A stretch of DNA of 64,000 nt from an uncultured Prevotellaceae bacterium (GCA_905207705.1 CAJLMA010000011.1:1-64000), one strand, 5' to 3'. Positions 9,671 through 18,626 are shown, counted from the stretch's first letter. The notes: generated by a model from the letters alone, not told the origin. Made by a program: numbers and translations.

Positions 9671-10429
9671 TCATTTGGCGACATGCCGCTTGCGTCGTTT
9701 CTCTTTCAAGTATCTCGGAATGAACGACAAGTGGCGTAATATTGTAGGAATCGTCCCGTAGTATCGGCACATTATCTTGAAGCGTTCTTTCAGCGAAGCC
9801 TTGTGGTTTTTGTCGGTCAGTCCGTCGGTGAGGTAGCAAATCGTCGGGTTGTCGCCTGCATAGGCATTCGATGTGCTTTTTTTCAAACATTTGATGCACC
9901 AGTCATAGTCGGCCGAGAATCGGAATGTCGTGTCGTAAGGTGGAGCTATGGTTCGTTTTGCGACAAATGCCTGGTGGCAGACAAGCATTCCATGCTTGAA
10001 ACTGTCGACCGACAATCGTCGTGGGGCTGTCAAGTGCCTCATGCCTGTCACTTTGCCCGACATGTCCACGAGGCAGGTCTGCCCGTATATTATGTCGGCC
10101 GAGCCGTTGTTGCTCGTCCTGGCATATAGTGCAAGCACATTTTTGTCGGCAAAGCTGTCGCCGGCATTCAAGAATATCAAGTATCGTCCGGTTGCCATTT
10201 TCAAGCCCTTGTTCATCGCGTCATACAGGCCGTTGTCGGGCTCGCTTATTACTTTCATGCCTTTGATGCCCGAATTTTCGACCTTGGCTACGGTGTCGTC
10301 GGTCGATGCCCCGTCAACGACAATATATTCATAATCGTCGAACGTCTGGGATTTTATGCTTTTGAGAGTTGGCTCTATTACGGCCGATGCGTTGAATGTA
10401 ATTGTAATGATGCTGAAAAAATGCTCCAT
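9671..10429 (-). CDS. Glycosyltransferase family 2
   Basis: A 252-residue cytosolic GT-A glycosyltransferase. It begins with the family's first strand (FSIITITFNA), then VVDGASTDDT, and has the nucleotide-sugar region SEPDNGLYDAMNKGL with the DNG/YDA pattern of colanic-acid-type WcaA/WcaE enzymes. Its acceptor and donor are unknown, and no polysaccharide genes flank it. It is first of a three-gene run with the ACT protein and the thioesterase. Confidence 0.85.
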   Translation of the reverse strand: MEHFFSIITITFNASAVIEPTLKSIKSQTFDDYEYIVVDGASTDDTVAKVENSGIKGMKVISEPDNGLYDAMNKGLKMATGRYLIFLNAGDSFADKNVLALYARTSNNGSADIIYGQTCLVDMSGKVTGMRHLTAPRRLSVDSFKHGMLVCHQAFVAKRTIAPPYDTTFRFSADYDWCIKCLKKSTSNAYAGDNPTICYLTDGLTDKNHKASLKERFKIMCRYYGTIPTILRHLSFIPRYLKEKRRKRHVAK

Positions 10430-10551
10430 GACAGTGCGTAATGTGGAACCTGTTTTGAAAGCCGATAAATTAAGATGTTGATTATGTTGCTATTGGCTTG
10501 CCGAAATTTTTTTATATGCACAAAAATATGAAAAAAAATCCATATTTTAAA

Positions 10552-10580
10552 TTGTTATTTTGAAAAAAAGAGTACATTTG
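10552..10580 (+). promoter_or_regulatory. Promoter of the small ferredoxin gene
   Basis: TTG at 10552-10554 and TACATTTG at 10573-10580 are separated by 18 bases, close to the Bacteroidetes consensus. The start codon of the ferredoxin follows about 30 bases later. Confidence 0.65.
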
Positions 10581-10617
10581 TACTGTTATTTGTTTAATCT
10601 AACTAATTATAACTACA

Positions 10618-10785
10618 ATGGCACATGTTATTACTGACGCCTGCGTTGCTTGTGGCACTTGCATGACTGTTTGCCCTGTTGACGCTATTTCTGAAGGCGA
10701 CATCTATTCTATCGACCCTGATAAGTGCATCGATTGCGGTAGCTGCGCAGCTAACTGCCCGAGTGACGCTATCACCGAAGGTTGA
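10618..10785 (+). CDS. Small 2[4Fe-4S] ferredoxin
   Basis: A 55-residue bacterial-type ferredoxin with two clusters, each of the form CxxCxxCxxxCP: C9, C12, C15, C19 and C37, C40, C43, C47. It resembles the clostridial ferredoxins that carry low-potential electrons for pyruvate:ferredoxin oxidoreductase, hydrogenases and Rnf. The codon choice (GCT, GAC, TGC, AAC, few rare codons) suggests high expression. It has its own promoter, and its transcript may read into xpt through the structured leader. Confidence 0.93.
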   Translation: MAHVITDACVACGTCMTVCPVDAISEGDIYSIDPDKCIDCGSCAANCPSDAITEG

Positions 10786-10810
10786 AAAAATTAAATTTCA
10801 GTTTTATAAG

Positions 10811-10931
10811 ACTGTTTTGATTTTCTTTTTCTGTTGCCTGCTTTCGAGCGTGGCGACATTTTGCGAGGAATGATGCTTATTGTTGACTTCCGTGGCATGT
10901 GAAAAGAAAAATCAAAACAGTTTTTTATTTT
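10811..10931 (+). promoter_or_regulatory. Structured leader of xpt: long inverted repeat closing a ~69-base domain
   Basis: The arm at 10811-10831 pairs with 10901-10921 over 21 bases with two mismatches, and the right arm runs into a T-rich tract (10921-10931). Inside, 10832-10858 folds into a hairpin capped by UUCG, and GGAA/TTCC can pair across 10868-10891. The xpt start is 11 bases past the T tract. It could be a regulatory leader with a terminator, or simply the ferredoxin terminator. It does not show the purine riboswitch core that I know. Confidence 0.5.
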
Positions 10932-10942
10932 AGTAACGAGTT

Positions 10943-11509
10943 ATGGAATTGCTTAAGGAGCGTATAATGGAGGATGGCCGTTGCTATCCCGGCGGCATAT
11001 TGAAGGTGGACAGTTTTATAAACCATCAGATGGATCCCGACTTGATGTGCAAGATTGGCGAGGAGTTTGCAAGGCTTTATGAGGGTGCCGGTGTCAATAA
11101 GATAGTTACTATAGAAGCAAGCGGCATAGCTCCGGCCATAATGACGGGGGTGGTGATGCACCTGCCGGTAGTATTTGTGAAAAAGAAGAAGCCCAAGACC
11201 ATGGAAAACATGCTTGTGTCGACAGTGCATTCCTTTACAAAGGACAGGGATTACACAGTGTGCATAAGTGCCGATTTCCTTACGGCGAATGACCGAATTT
11301 TGTTTATTGACGATTTCCTTGCTTACGGTAATGCAGCCGGCGGAGTAATAGATCTTGTGGGGCAGGCCGGGGCGACAATTGCCGGGTTTGGTTTTATCAT
11401 TGAGAAGTCATTCCAGAAAGGAGGCGAATGGTTGCGCCGGTCGGGCTATCGCGTTGAAAGCCTTGCCGAGGTGCTGAGCCTTGATGATTGCCGTATCGTG
11501 CTGAAGTGA
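10943..11509 (+). CDS. xpt: Xanthine phosphoribosyltransferase
   Basis: A 188-residue type I phosphoribosyltransferase that converts xanthine and PRPP to XMP in purine salvage. The PRPP-binding loop is [13 protein letters not shown] (about 113-125). The N-terminus ([27 protein letters not shown]) and VFVKKKKP match Xpt rather than other purine transferases. The length is normal. The 5' leader is strongly structured. Confidence 0.93.
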   Translation: MELLKERIMEDGRCYPGGILKVDSFINHQMDPDLMCKIGEEFARLYEGAGVNKIVTIEASGIAPAIMTGVVMHLPVVFVKKKKPKTMENMLVSTVHSFTKDRDYTVCISADFLTANDRILFIDDFLAYGNAAGGVIDLVGQAGATIAGFGFIIEKSFQKGGEWLRRSGYRVESLAEVLSLDDCRIVLK

Positions 11510-11536
11510 AAATAGCAATACTATTAAGTATTAAAT

Positions 11537-11580
11537 AAGCAGGCCATGCTGCATTTAAGGCACGGCCTGCTTTCTGTTTA
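11537..11580. terminator. Bidirectional terminator between xpt and the CoA-transferase gene
   Basis: The 9-base arms AAGCAGGCC (11537-11545) and GGCCTGCTT (11564-11572) enclose an 18-base loop. Ts follow on the plus strand. It lies between convergent genes. Confidence 0.7.
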
Positions 11581-11621
11581 TATGAGATTGTAGTCGCGGT
11601 TTTTGGCCGGACTCTCATGAC

Positions 11622-13115
11622 TTAGCAGAACTTGGAGAAGTCGGTTTTAGACATGTCGCCTTCGCTTGTGAATGTCTGGTGGAATGCGAATGCTGCTTTG
11701 AGCGTGTGGGGCGTGTGTCCGCCTTTGCTCATGTTGAGGTATTCACGCAATAGAGGTTTGTAGGTCGGGTGTGCACAATTCTCGATTACGAGTTGAGCCT
11801 TTTGGATAGGAGATTTTCCTCGTAAGTCGGCAATGCCTTGTTCGGTAATCAGCACGTCAACCGAGTGCTCGCTGTGGTCGAGGTGGGAAACCATTGGCAC
11901 TATTGCGCTGATGAGGCCTCCTTTGGCAACCGACGGGCAGCTGAAAATGGAGATGTAGGCATTTCTTGTAAAGTCGGCCGAGCCGCCTATTCCGTTCATC
12001 ATTTTTGTGCCTACGACATGTGTCGAGTTGATGTTGCCGAATATGTCGGCTTCAAGTGCGGTATTCATGGAGATGACTCCGAGACGGCGTATCACTTCGG
12101 GATTGTTTGATATCTCGGCAGGACGCATGAGCACTTTATCGTGCAACGTGTCGATGTTGTCGAAGAAGTCGTTTATGGCTTCGGTCGAGAATGTGGTTGA
12201 GCATGTGCTTGCAAAGCGGCATTTACCCGACTTTATCAAATTGAGTACTGAGTCTTGGATGACTTCGGTGTACATTTCAAATGGAGGAATGTCGGCGCTG
12301 GCATCAAGGCGGGCAAGCACGGCATTGGCGATATTGCCTACTCCCGATTGTAATGGCAAGAACGTGCTTGGGATGCGGCCTGCCTTTAATTCAGAATGCA
12401 AGAAGTGGCACACGTTTTCGCCAATCATCATCGTGGTCTCGTCGCTTGGAGAGAACGGGTGTCCGCCTTCCGGAATATTAGTTTTTACTACACCTATGAT
12501 TTTTTTCGGGTCGATGTGCAAAGTTGGAGAGCCGGCGCGGTCGCTCGGCTTGTAAATAGGGATGTCGCGGCGGTAGGGTGGGTCAAGCGGAATGTAAATG
12601 TCGTGCAGCCCTCTTATTTTAGGATTGATGCCTTCGTTTACTTCGAGAATTACTTTCTTTGCCATTGCAGCAAATGTAGGCGCATTTCCGATGCCTGTGC
12701 CTAATACTGCATTTCCCTCGTCATCGATGCTTTGCACTTCGATGACGGCAATGTCAATGTCGCCAAATGTGCCATATCGCAGTTTCTGTGCCATTTCGGA
12801 CAGGTGCAAGTCGAAGTAGGCTATTTTGTTGGCATTGATTGCTTTTCTCGTGTCGGGACAAGACTGGTATGGTGAACGCATGTTCACAGCTTCGGCGCGA
12901 GACAATTCCCCGTCTACGCTGTCGTTTGTAGAAGCTCCAGAGAACAGGTTGATTTTGAATTCTCGACCGTTTTCATGTTCCTGTTTCGCCCGTTCGGCGA
13001 TTGCAACCGGAACGACTTTTGGCGTACCGCAAGCGGTAAAACCTGAAAATCCGACGTTGAAGCCGTTTTGTACATAAGCGGCGGCCTCTTGTGCTGTGAT
13101 AATAGGGTATATCAT
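11622..13115 (-). CDS. Acetyl-CoA hydrolase/transferase family (acetate/succinate CoA-transferase)
   Basis: A 497-residue class I CoA-transferase of the Ach1/Cat1/AarC type, with two Rossmann-like halves. The active-site glutamate is predicted in NTALEADIFGN (about residue 350), and the oxyanion-hole region GFTACGTPK lies near residue 25. In Bacteroidales such enzymes move CoA between succinyl-CoA or propionyl-CoA and acetate during succinate and propionate fermentation. The family also contains hydrolases, so the exact substrate pair is inferred. It is monocistronic. Confidence 0.88.
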   Translation of the reverse strand: MIYPIITAQEAAAYVQNGFNVGFSGFTACGTPKVVPVAIAERAKQEHENGREFKINLFSGASTNDSVDGELSRAEAVNMRSPYQSCPDTRKAINANKIAYFDLHLSEMAQKLRYGTFGDIDIAVIEVQSIDDEGNAVLGTGIGNAPTFAAMAKKVILEVNEGINPKIRGLHDIYIPLDPPYRRDIPIYKPSDRAGSPTLHIDPKKIIGVVKTNIPEGGHPFSPSDETTMMIGENVCHFLHSELKAGRIPSTFLPLQSGVGNIANAVLARLDASADIPPFEMYTEVIQDSVLNLIKSGKCRFASTCSTTFSTEAINDFFDNIDTLHDKVLMRPAEISNNPEVIRRLGVISMNTALEADIFGNINSTHVVGTKMMNGIGGSADFTRNAYISIFSCPSVAKGGLISAIVPMVSHLDHSEHSVDVLITEQGIADLRGKSPIQKAQLVIENCAHPTYKPLLREYLNMSKGGHTPHTLKAAFAFHQTFTSEGDMSKTDFSKFC

Positions 13116-13207
13116 AATCTCTCTTTATTTTGTTAAGATAATTCGTTATATGTGTTTGGCCGATGCACATTGCGGATGGGTGTGTTCGTGCCGTTTGAAA
13201 TTACTTG

Positions 13208-13660
13208 TCAAAATTTGCGTTTCAATATCTCGTGGGCAATGATTGCTTTTTTCCAGTCGACAGGCTTTTCACGGCAGGTTGTGTCTTGTTCATCATAAAC
13301 CGGATTGCTCTGTTTCGTTTCTTTGACCTGTATAGACGTATTGTTTTTGGTGGCTTGTACTTCAGGTTTGTGTTTCTTCGTTTTTTTCTTTTTCTTTGGT
13401 GGGACTGGCGGCGGTGTCATGCTTGTATTTTTGTGTTCTCCGGGAAACCATTCCTCGATGTTGAATGCCGGAAAATCGAAAAACGGTGCAGGACTGCCTT
13501 CATTAGTGTTTGTGGGAGGCATGACAGATTTCTGCGGAGGCTGCGTGCCTCTGCGTTCTCCGGCTTGGCCTTGCTTCTTTGAGATTGCATTGAAAGCCTT
13601 GCCTACCAAGCTGAATGCTATCACCCCGATGACTATGAGGAAAGGGATAATATCTGTCAT
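13208..13660 (-). CDS. Single-pass membrane protein of unknown function
   Basis: A 150-residue protein with an N-terminal membrane helix (residues 4-22), a long proline- and lysine-rich low-complexity region (35-130) and a short conserved-looking tail (DWKKAIIAHEILKRKF). I recall the tail pattern (hydrophobic, K-A-I/V-I, E-I-L, R-K) from many Bacteroidales hypothetical proteins. I cannot assign a function. It is probably membrane-anchored with the tail in the cytoplasm. Confidence 0.65.
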   Translation of the reverse strand: MTDIIPFLIVIGVIAFSLVGKAFNAISKKQGQAGERRGTQPPQKSVMPPTNTNEGSPAPFFDFPAFNIEEWFPGEHKNTSMTPPPVPPKKKKKTKKHKPEVQATKNNTSIQVKETKQSNPVYDEQDTTCREKPVDWKKAIIAHEILKRKF

Positions 13661-13750
13661 ACTTGCAAAATATAATTTTCTTCAAAATTAGCAATTTAAA
13701 CAAGATTAGGCAAGCCGGTGCAGCGAAAAAAAACATCAAGAGAGGCGCTG

Positions 13751-14821
13751 TCATGCTTTTTTCTTCACGCCGAGCAGCCAATCGGCCAAAACGGGGCTCA
13801 GGCGTATAATCTTGCTCATAAGCAGGCACAGGCATATCACCATTATTGAAATTATGAGCGAGACAAAGATTTCCAGCGACGGGTTTTGGTAGGTGTTGAA
13901 AAATTGGGCTATCGGGCCCAAGTTGCGAGGCAGGAAAAAGTAATGCAGCAGGTATATGTCGAGGGTACGGCGTCCTACATATTGCAGTGCCCTGCCGAGC
14001 CGGGTCTCTTGCGTGAACAGGTTCTCGTTTTTCATAAAAAATATGAAAACAATCATTACGCCAACTATCTGACTCAATAAATATAGGATTGGCATAACGG
14101 AATTTGCATGAGTTTCATGGAGCTTGTATATGATTACACCGAAGAAAAACAGTAGGCACGCTGCAACCAAATAACCATTTTCGGCAAATTTCTGTATTTT
14201 ATCGAAGTGTTTTCTTGCCAATGTACCTATTACAAAAAAGAGAAGGTAACGTACTTTGTCAATCCCAAACAAGCTGGGTATTGGCTCTTTATGAAGGCCG
14301 GCTGTCATAAACCAATGTCGAAGAAAAACGGAAATGATGACTGTTATAGTTAAAATCAACCAATCGACACCGTTTTTGTATCCAAGTATGTTGCATATTG
14401 TGCGCAAAAGCGCATACAATAGGAAAAATTCAAACAAAGCTATTGTGAACCAGTATCCTCCTTTATCTGGCCAAAAAAGTGAATTAGTGAAAGATAGGTC
14501 AAATATGTATGTATATACTGCAAGGAAAAATAATGTCGGGATTAATTGAACTTTGGCTTTTTTCAATAGGAATTTTCCACTTGCAGGCAGTGTCCATTCA
14601 AAATCTTTCTTGAATAATATGAATCCACTGATGAAGAAAAACAACGGCATTCTGAATGCAAGGAATAACGAATTGAAAGTTAATAATTTACTGCCTTCGC
14701 CAAATGACAGATCATTAAAACCCGAGTTATAGTACCCTAAGATGATGATGTGGGTGTACACTACGAGCAGCATGGTAAAACCACGCATTGCATCGATGAA
14801 TTCAATTCGTTTAGTTCCCAT
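13751..14821 (-). CDS. Acyltransferase family 3 (OafA/YrhL-like) membrane protein
   Basis: A 356-residue protein with about ten membrane segments. It begins with the hallmark RIEFIDAMRGFTMLLVVYTH, where the Arg-Gly and the following His are the catalytic-site residues of this family. Members O-acetylate surface sugars from the membrane. The target is unknown and no glycan genes adjoin it. It ends about 90 bases before the gene for the single-pass protein on the same strand. Confidence 0.85.
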   Translation of the reverse strand: MGTKRIEFIDAMRGFTMLLVVYTHIIILGYYNSGFNDLSFGEGSKLLTFNSLFLAFRMPLFFFISGFILFKKDFEWTLPASGKFLLKKAKVQLIPTLFFLAVYTYIFDLSFTNSLFWPDKGGYWFTIALFEFFLLYALLRTICNILGYKNGVDWLILTITVIISVFLRHWFMTAGLHKEPIPSLFGIDKVRYLLFFVIGTLARKHFDKIQKFAENGYLVAACLLFFFGVIIYKLHETHANSVMPILYLLSQIVGVMIVFIFFMKNENLFTQETRLGRALQYVGRRTLDIYLLHYFFLPRNLGPIAQFFNTYQNPSLEIFVSLIISIMVICLCLLMSKIIRLSPVLADWLLGVKKKA

Positions 14822-14895
14822 ATTGAAATATAGCTCTCGATATTGGAAATTTGCTCTAACTTATGTGGCAGATTTCCTTGTTGTGTTTGCGACTG

Positions 14896-14915
14896 CAAAG
14901 TTAGCAACAAATATA
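14896..14915 (-). promoter_or_regulatory. Overlapping -7 boxes for the acyltransferase gene
   Basis: The complement contains TAACTTTG (14896-14903) and TATATTTG (14908-14915), either of which fits the Bacteroidetes -7 box. They lie 75-95 bases before the start codon. Confidence 0.4.
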
Positions 14916-15030
14916 GGAAAAGGTGAATGCAGAGACAAACAAAAAACAACGTTTTTATGTTTGGCTACTGAACCGAATCCTATATTATCCAAATATAGTT
15001 GAAACAAAATAAATTTTTTATCGCGCAGCG

Positions 15031-15069
15031 CATAAAAAAATATCCTGAAGGGGAAGCCTTCAGGATATT
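15031..15069 (-). terminator. Intrinsic terminator of the TPR lipoprotein gene
   Basis: A perfect 13-base stem (15039-15051 with 15057-15069), a 5-base loop and a run of seven U on the minus strand. Confidence 0.88.
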
Positions 15070-15124
15070 AGTTATTTCATTCACATCATGTCACAGATGA
15101 CATGAGATGAAGTGTGTCTCGATA

Positions 15125-16810
15125 TTAAAGTGCGCTTGTGATGTTGAACTTAGCAAATTCAAGATCGTTTGCAGCTTTGTCGCGAAGAGTGTTGTCTTTC
15201 TCAATAGCTTGACGCAAGTTGGAAAGAACCATTTGTTCGTTGTTTGTACGAGCACCGAGAACAGCCATCAAGTAGTAAGTGTTGGCATCTGGTTCGTTGA
15301 TAGCTGCAAGAGTGTTGCGAGCCTTGCTGTAGTCTTTGGTAAGGATTTGAGCAAGAGCAGCGTTGTTTGACTTAGCATCGCCAAATGCGTTAACGGCAGC
15401 GTTGTAGTCACCCTTTTCCAAGTAGTAAACACCGATAGCTTCGTTCAAGCCTTCTGCACCGGCAGCTGTTCCGAATTTCTCGTTAGCAGCGTCGAAGTTG
15501 TCGTTCATCAATTCGCAAAGACCTTGGTTCATGTGAGTTTCTGCGCTTTCAGGAGCAAGGTTTGCGGCTTTGTTGAAGTTATCCTTTGCAGCATCGTAGT
15601 CGCCGGCGATGTATTGGCACATACCCAAGTTGTTATAGCCACGATAGTCGTTAGGATAGTTTTCGGTGCAAGCTTTGTAGATTTGGATGCGCTTGTTGTT
15701 ATCGTCGGTCAAAGTACCGCAATAAAGCAATTCTTCAACGTTCAAAGACTTAGGATCGTTGTTGAATGCTTGCATGATTTCTTCATCGCTCTTACCAATA
15801 ACGTTTATAGAAGCAGTCAAGCGTGAACGACGCAATTGAGGAAGAATTTCATCAGCGATTTGTTCGAATACTTCCGACAAGTTCCTGATTTCTTTTTCAC
15901 GTTGTTCAGGATCGCTGTACATAGAAAGAACGTTCAAGATGAGGTCCTTGTCTTGGATGTCGCTCTTAGATACGAGTTCCTTGAAGCCTTCCCAGTCTTC
16001 AGCGGTGAAGTCGGCTGTCAGTTCGCCAAATTCTTTGATTTCGTTATCCTTGAATGATTTTTCAAGATACTTCTTGGTGCTGCCTTCGCGACGTTCAGCC
16101 AAGCGAGTGTTGAAGTCAAGCTTACCATCGGGAGAAGCGTAAGAAGAAATGTTTACTTCTTCAATTTCGATGCGGTCGTTGCCTTGTGCATTTGCGATGG
16201 CCGAATTGAAGTCGGCAAGTTGTTGAGATTCAAGTTCGCTCTTTCTTACGTTTGATTGGTTAATCAAGAATTTGATTTCGGCGTTGTATTGCTCGTTGAT
16301 GATGCGTTGGAACTTGTCGGCAGTGGTTGCAGGAACAACAGTACCGGCATCGGCAAGAGTAGCTGTTGCTATGACGCCATCGGCAACTTTGATTCGAGGC
16401 AATACATAAGTCTTTTTGCCTTGTTGAACTTGGAAATCGAGAACGAGGCTTGATTTGATCATTTCAGGCACATAGTCGAAAGAAACAGGAACGGTTACGG
16501 TACCGCCGTTGTCGTAAGAAACGGTTTGTCCATTGCCGTTTACGTCTTCGCCAATAAGTTTGTAAGGAGTAGAAGCAGTTTCTTGGTCACCATATACAAG
16601 ATACGGAGTAACTGTTACTTCTGCATTCTTTACGAAGAATTTTTCCGGAATTTGTCCTGTTACGGTAGCAGGAACCTTGCCGGCAACTACTTCAAGGGGA
16701 GACGGATTAACAGTAAAATACTCAGCGCTGATTTCACTGAGCTTTTTGTTACAGCTTGTTAAAGCCAAAGAAGCTCCCACTAAGACAGATAAGAATAATT
16801 TACTATTCAT
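15125..16810 (-). CDS. Outer-membrane-type lipoprotein with OmpA-like motif and TPR repeats
   Basis: A 561-residue lipoprotein with a signal ending SLALTSC (lipidated cysteine 20). Residues 25-160 look like beta-sandwich domains. A region near 215-245 (ISSYASPDGKLDFNTRLAERR) resembles the peptidoglycan-binding OmpA-like motif, whose usual form is GYASPxG, N, R. Residues 380-560 hold four to five TPR-like repeats (NNLGMCQYIAGDYDAAKDNF). Codon use is that of a highly expressed gene. I infer a structural or assembly role at the outer membrane; the exact family is not recognised. Confidence 0.75.
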   Translation of the reverse strand: MNSKLFLSVLVGASLALTSCNKKLSEISAEYFTVNPSPLEVVAGKVPATVTGQIPEKFFVKNAEVTVTPYLVYGDQETASTPYKLIGEDVNGNGQTVSYDNGGTVTVPVSFDYVPEMIKSSLVLDFQVQQGKKTYVLPRIKVADGVIATATLADAGTVVPATTADKFQRIINEQYNAEIKFLINQSNVRKSELESQQLADFNSAIANAQGNDRIEIEEVNISSYASPDGKLDFNTRLAERREGSTKKYLEKSFKDNEIKEFGELTADFTAEDWEGFKELVSKSDIQDKDLILNVLSMYSDPEQREKEIRNLSEVFEQIADEILPQLRRSRLTASINVIGKSDEEIMQAFNNDPKSLNVEELLYCGTLTDDNNKRIQIYKACTENYPNDYRGYNNLGMCQYIAGDYDAAKDNFNKAANLAPESAETHMNQGLCELMNDNFDAANEKFGTAAGAEGLNEAIGVYYLEKGDYNAAVNAFGDAKSNNAALAQILTKDYSKARNTLAAINEPDANTYYLMAVLGARTNNEQMVLSNLRQAIEKDNTLRDKAANDLEFAKFNITSAL

Positions 16811-16870
16811 AATGCTAAAGTTTATATGTGGTTAAATATTCTATTATCTTTTAGCTCTTGATTATGGGTG

Positions 16871-16878
16871 TAAAGATA
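16871..16878 (-). promoter_or_regulatory. -7 box of the TPR lipoprotein gene
   Basis: The complement is TATCTTTA, followed by CACCC. It lies 61 bases before the start codon. Confidence 0.5.
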
Positions 16879-17145
16879 CACTAAATTTGCAAAATGTGCC
16901 TTGGATTAACACAAATTAGTATAATTTTTTGCAAATCACGAGACCTGCCGCCACATTGTGCGATTTGGCCGGGCAGAGCCTGATTTGCAGTTGAGTATAT
17001 ATCCAAAAGCGTGCCAAAACCGAGGCGCGAATGTCACGCCGGTGGGCGGCAGATAGATTTTGTCATGTATAGTGCCATATTTACAGTGCATGATGCGTTA
17101 TTGCGTGAAAAATATGCCTTTAAAATAAAATAAATCATAAAAATA

Positions 17146-17175
17146 TTGACAAATGGTTGTGAGGATAGTAATTTT
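17146..17175 (+). promoter_or_regulatory. Promoter of the ftsX operon
   Basis: TTG at 17146-17148 and TAATTTTG at 17168-17175 have a 19-base spacing, a near-consensus Bacteroidetes promoter. The ftsX start lies 83 bases further on. Confidence 0.65.
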
Positions 17176-17258
17176 GCAAATATTTTAGAGTTGCTGCGGG
17201 CGTGCATGAGCGTCGGTAAAAAATGCTCAAGCATGGTCGGGTGGGTAATTGATGATAA

Positions 17259-18137
17259 ATGGAGACTTCTGAGAAAAAATCTAAAATATCGTTTGTCGAT
17301 GCCAATATAACATCTATCATGAGCGTGTCGCTTGTGTTGCTGTTATTGGGCGTTGGCGCAATTCTCGGCCTGTTTGCCCGCGAGGTGACCGGACAAATAA
17401 AGGCCAACATCGGGTTTGACGTTTCGATGGCCGACACCGCAAGCGATGGTGAGATTTTAAAGCTGAAACGCCAACTTGCAGCTGCTCCTTATGCTGCAAG
17501 CGTGAGATACATTTCAAAGGAGGAGGCTTTGCGCTATTGGCAGCAAGAAACAGGCGAGGACTTGATGGCTGTTCTTGGATTCAATCCGTTGACTGCAGAG
17601 TTTGAAGTGCATGTAAGGCCTGATTACGCCAGTGTCGACAGCTTGATGATGATAAAGTCGCAATTGTCGCGTAATGCGGCGATAGACGAGGTGCAGATTC
17701 ATCAAGACCAAGTGGAGAGCATCAATCGCAACATAAACAACATAGTCGTGGTGCTTGGAGTGGTGGCAGTGGTGTTGATGGTGATATCGTTTGCGTTAAT
17801 CAACAATACTGTGCGGTTGACCGTGTATTCAAGGCGTTTTTTGATACATACCATGAAGCTCGTCGGAGCGACTCCGGGATTCATACGCAAGCCTATAGTT
17901 GTAAGTAACATCCTTAACGGCATCATAGCGGCGTTTGTCGCGATGGCCATATTGAGCGCAGGGCTGTTTTATATCAACAAAATGGAGCCTATGTGGGGCA
18001 TGATGGTGCCGATGGCTGAAGTGTGGTCTGTTTTTGGGGCATTGGTGGTGCTTGGCGCATTGATGTGCGGCATAGCGGCAATCTTTGCATCCAATAAATT
18101 CATCAAGCTCGGATATGACGACCTGTTCAAACGGTGA
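17259..18137 (+). CDS. ftsX: Cell-division permease-like protein FtsX
   Basis: A 292-residue protein with four membrane segments: one near residue 22-42, then three at about 167-290. It has a periplasmic domain between segments 1 and 2, the FtsX topology. FtsX works with the ATPase FtsE to control peptidoglycan hydrolases at the septum. FtsE is not in this window, which is usual in Bacteroidetes, where ftsX lies apart. The following DUF3098 gene is its typical neighbour. It is the first gene of an operon with uppP, truB and queA. Confidence 0.9.
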   Translation: METSEKKSKISFVDANITSIMSVSLVLLLLGVGAILGLFAREVTGQIKANIGFDVSMADTASDGEILKLKRQLAAAPYAASVRYISKEEALRYWQQETGEDLMAVLGFNPLTAEFEVHVRPDYASVDSLMMIKSQLSRNAAIDEVQIHQDQVESINRNINNIVVVLGVVAVVLMVISFALINNTVRLTVYSRRFLIHTMKLVGATPGFIRKPIVVSNILNGIIAAFVAMAILSAGLFYINKMEPMWGMMVPMAEVWSVFGALVVLGALMCGIAAIFASNKFIKLGYDDLFKR

Positions 18138-18173
18138 TGGAAAATAAAAGTAATAAAAATTATAATTTGTAAG

Positions 18174-18470
18174 ATGGCATTGAATTCTCAAAAGAAGCAT
18201 CAAAGCTTTAACGCCGACGTCATCAAAGAGTCGGACAAGATACAATATAGCGAATTTCCGCTCGCAAAGGTCAATTTCGTATTGATGGCGATAAGCGGGT
18301 TGTTGATTGTGGTTGGGTTCTTATTGATGCTTGGCGGACAAAATGACGGCGAGACGTTCAATTACGATATTTTTAGCACGAGGCGCGTGGTCGTAGGCCC
18401 GACTACGGCTTTCGTGGGATTTGTGGCTATGGCGATTGCTATCATATATAACAAAAAGAAACACGATTAA
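18174..18470 (+). CDS. DUF3098 family small membrane protein
   Basis: A 98-residue protein with two membrane segments (about 33-53 and 72-92) joined by a short loop with a conserved-looking ENYDIFSTRR-type stretch (here FNYDIFSTRRVVVGP). This matches DUF3098, found in Bacteroidetes between ftsX and uppP. The function is unknown; the location suggests a role in division or envelope synthesis. Confidence 0.85.
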   Translation: MALNSQKKHQSFNADVIKESDKIQYSEFPLAKVNFVLMAISGLLIVVGFLLMLGGQNDGETFNYDIFSTRRVVVGPTTAFVGFVAMAIAIIYNKKKHD

Positions 18471-18583
18471 CATAACAGAGGAGAGATGAAAGAATGCACG
18501 GTGTCTCCTCATGTACTGCTGTCGTCGACGAGGTGTCCACACGGCACGCAGATTGAGTGTGGTGCTTTGTGCATCGTGAAGTG

Positions 18584-18615
18584 TTGAAAATGTATTAATA
18601 TATTTTGTAGCTTTA
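18584..18615 (+). promoter_or_regulatory. Possible internal promoter before uppP
   Basis: TTG at 18584-18586 and TAGCTTTA at 18608-18615 are 21 bases apart and just upstream of the uppP start. It would be an internal promoter in the operon. Confidence 0.35.
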
Positions 18616-18626
18616 ATTTTAGTAGT

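Larger units (their letters stand above)
14822..15124. other. Gene-free stretch before the acyltransferase gene
   Basis: These 303 bases contain the probable promoter of the acyltransferase gene and the terminator of the TPR lipoprotein gene. I see no further structure. Confidence 0.6.
16811..17258. other. 448-base divergent intergenic region
   Basis: It holds the promoters of the TPR lipoprotein gene (-7 at 16871-16878, minus) and of ftsX (17146-17175, plus). Between them a GC-rich island (16945-17052) is closed by CTGCCGCC/GGCGGCAG, with TTTGGC/GCCAAA nested inside. It may be a small structured RNA or only a chance pairing. No tRNA cloverleaf fits. Confidence 0.5.

Noticed and set aside
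10786..10942. Classical purine riboswitch before xpt
   Set aside because: The conserved junction bases of the purine aptamer are not present, so only a generic structured leader is reported.
16925..17060. tRNA or other known RNA in the GC-rich island
   Set aside because: No cloverleaf, T-loop or SRP/tmRNA/6S signature could be matched.
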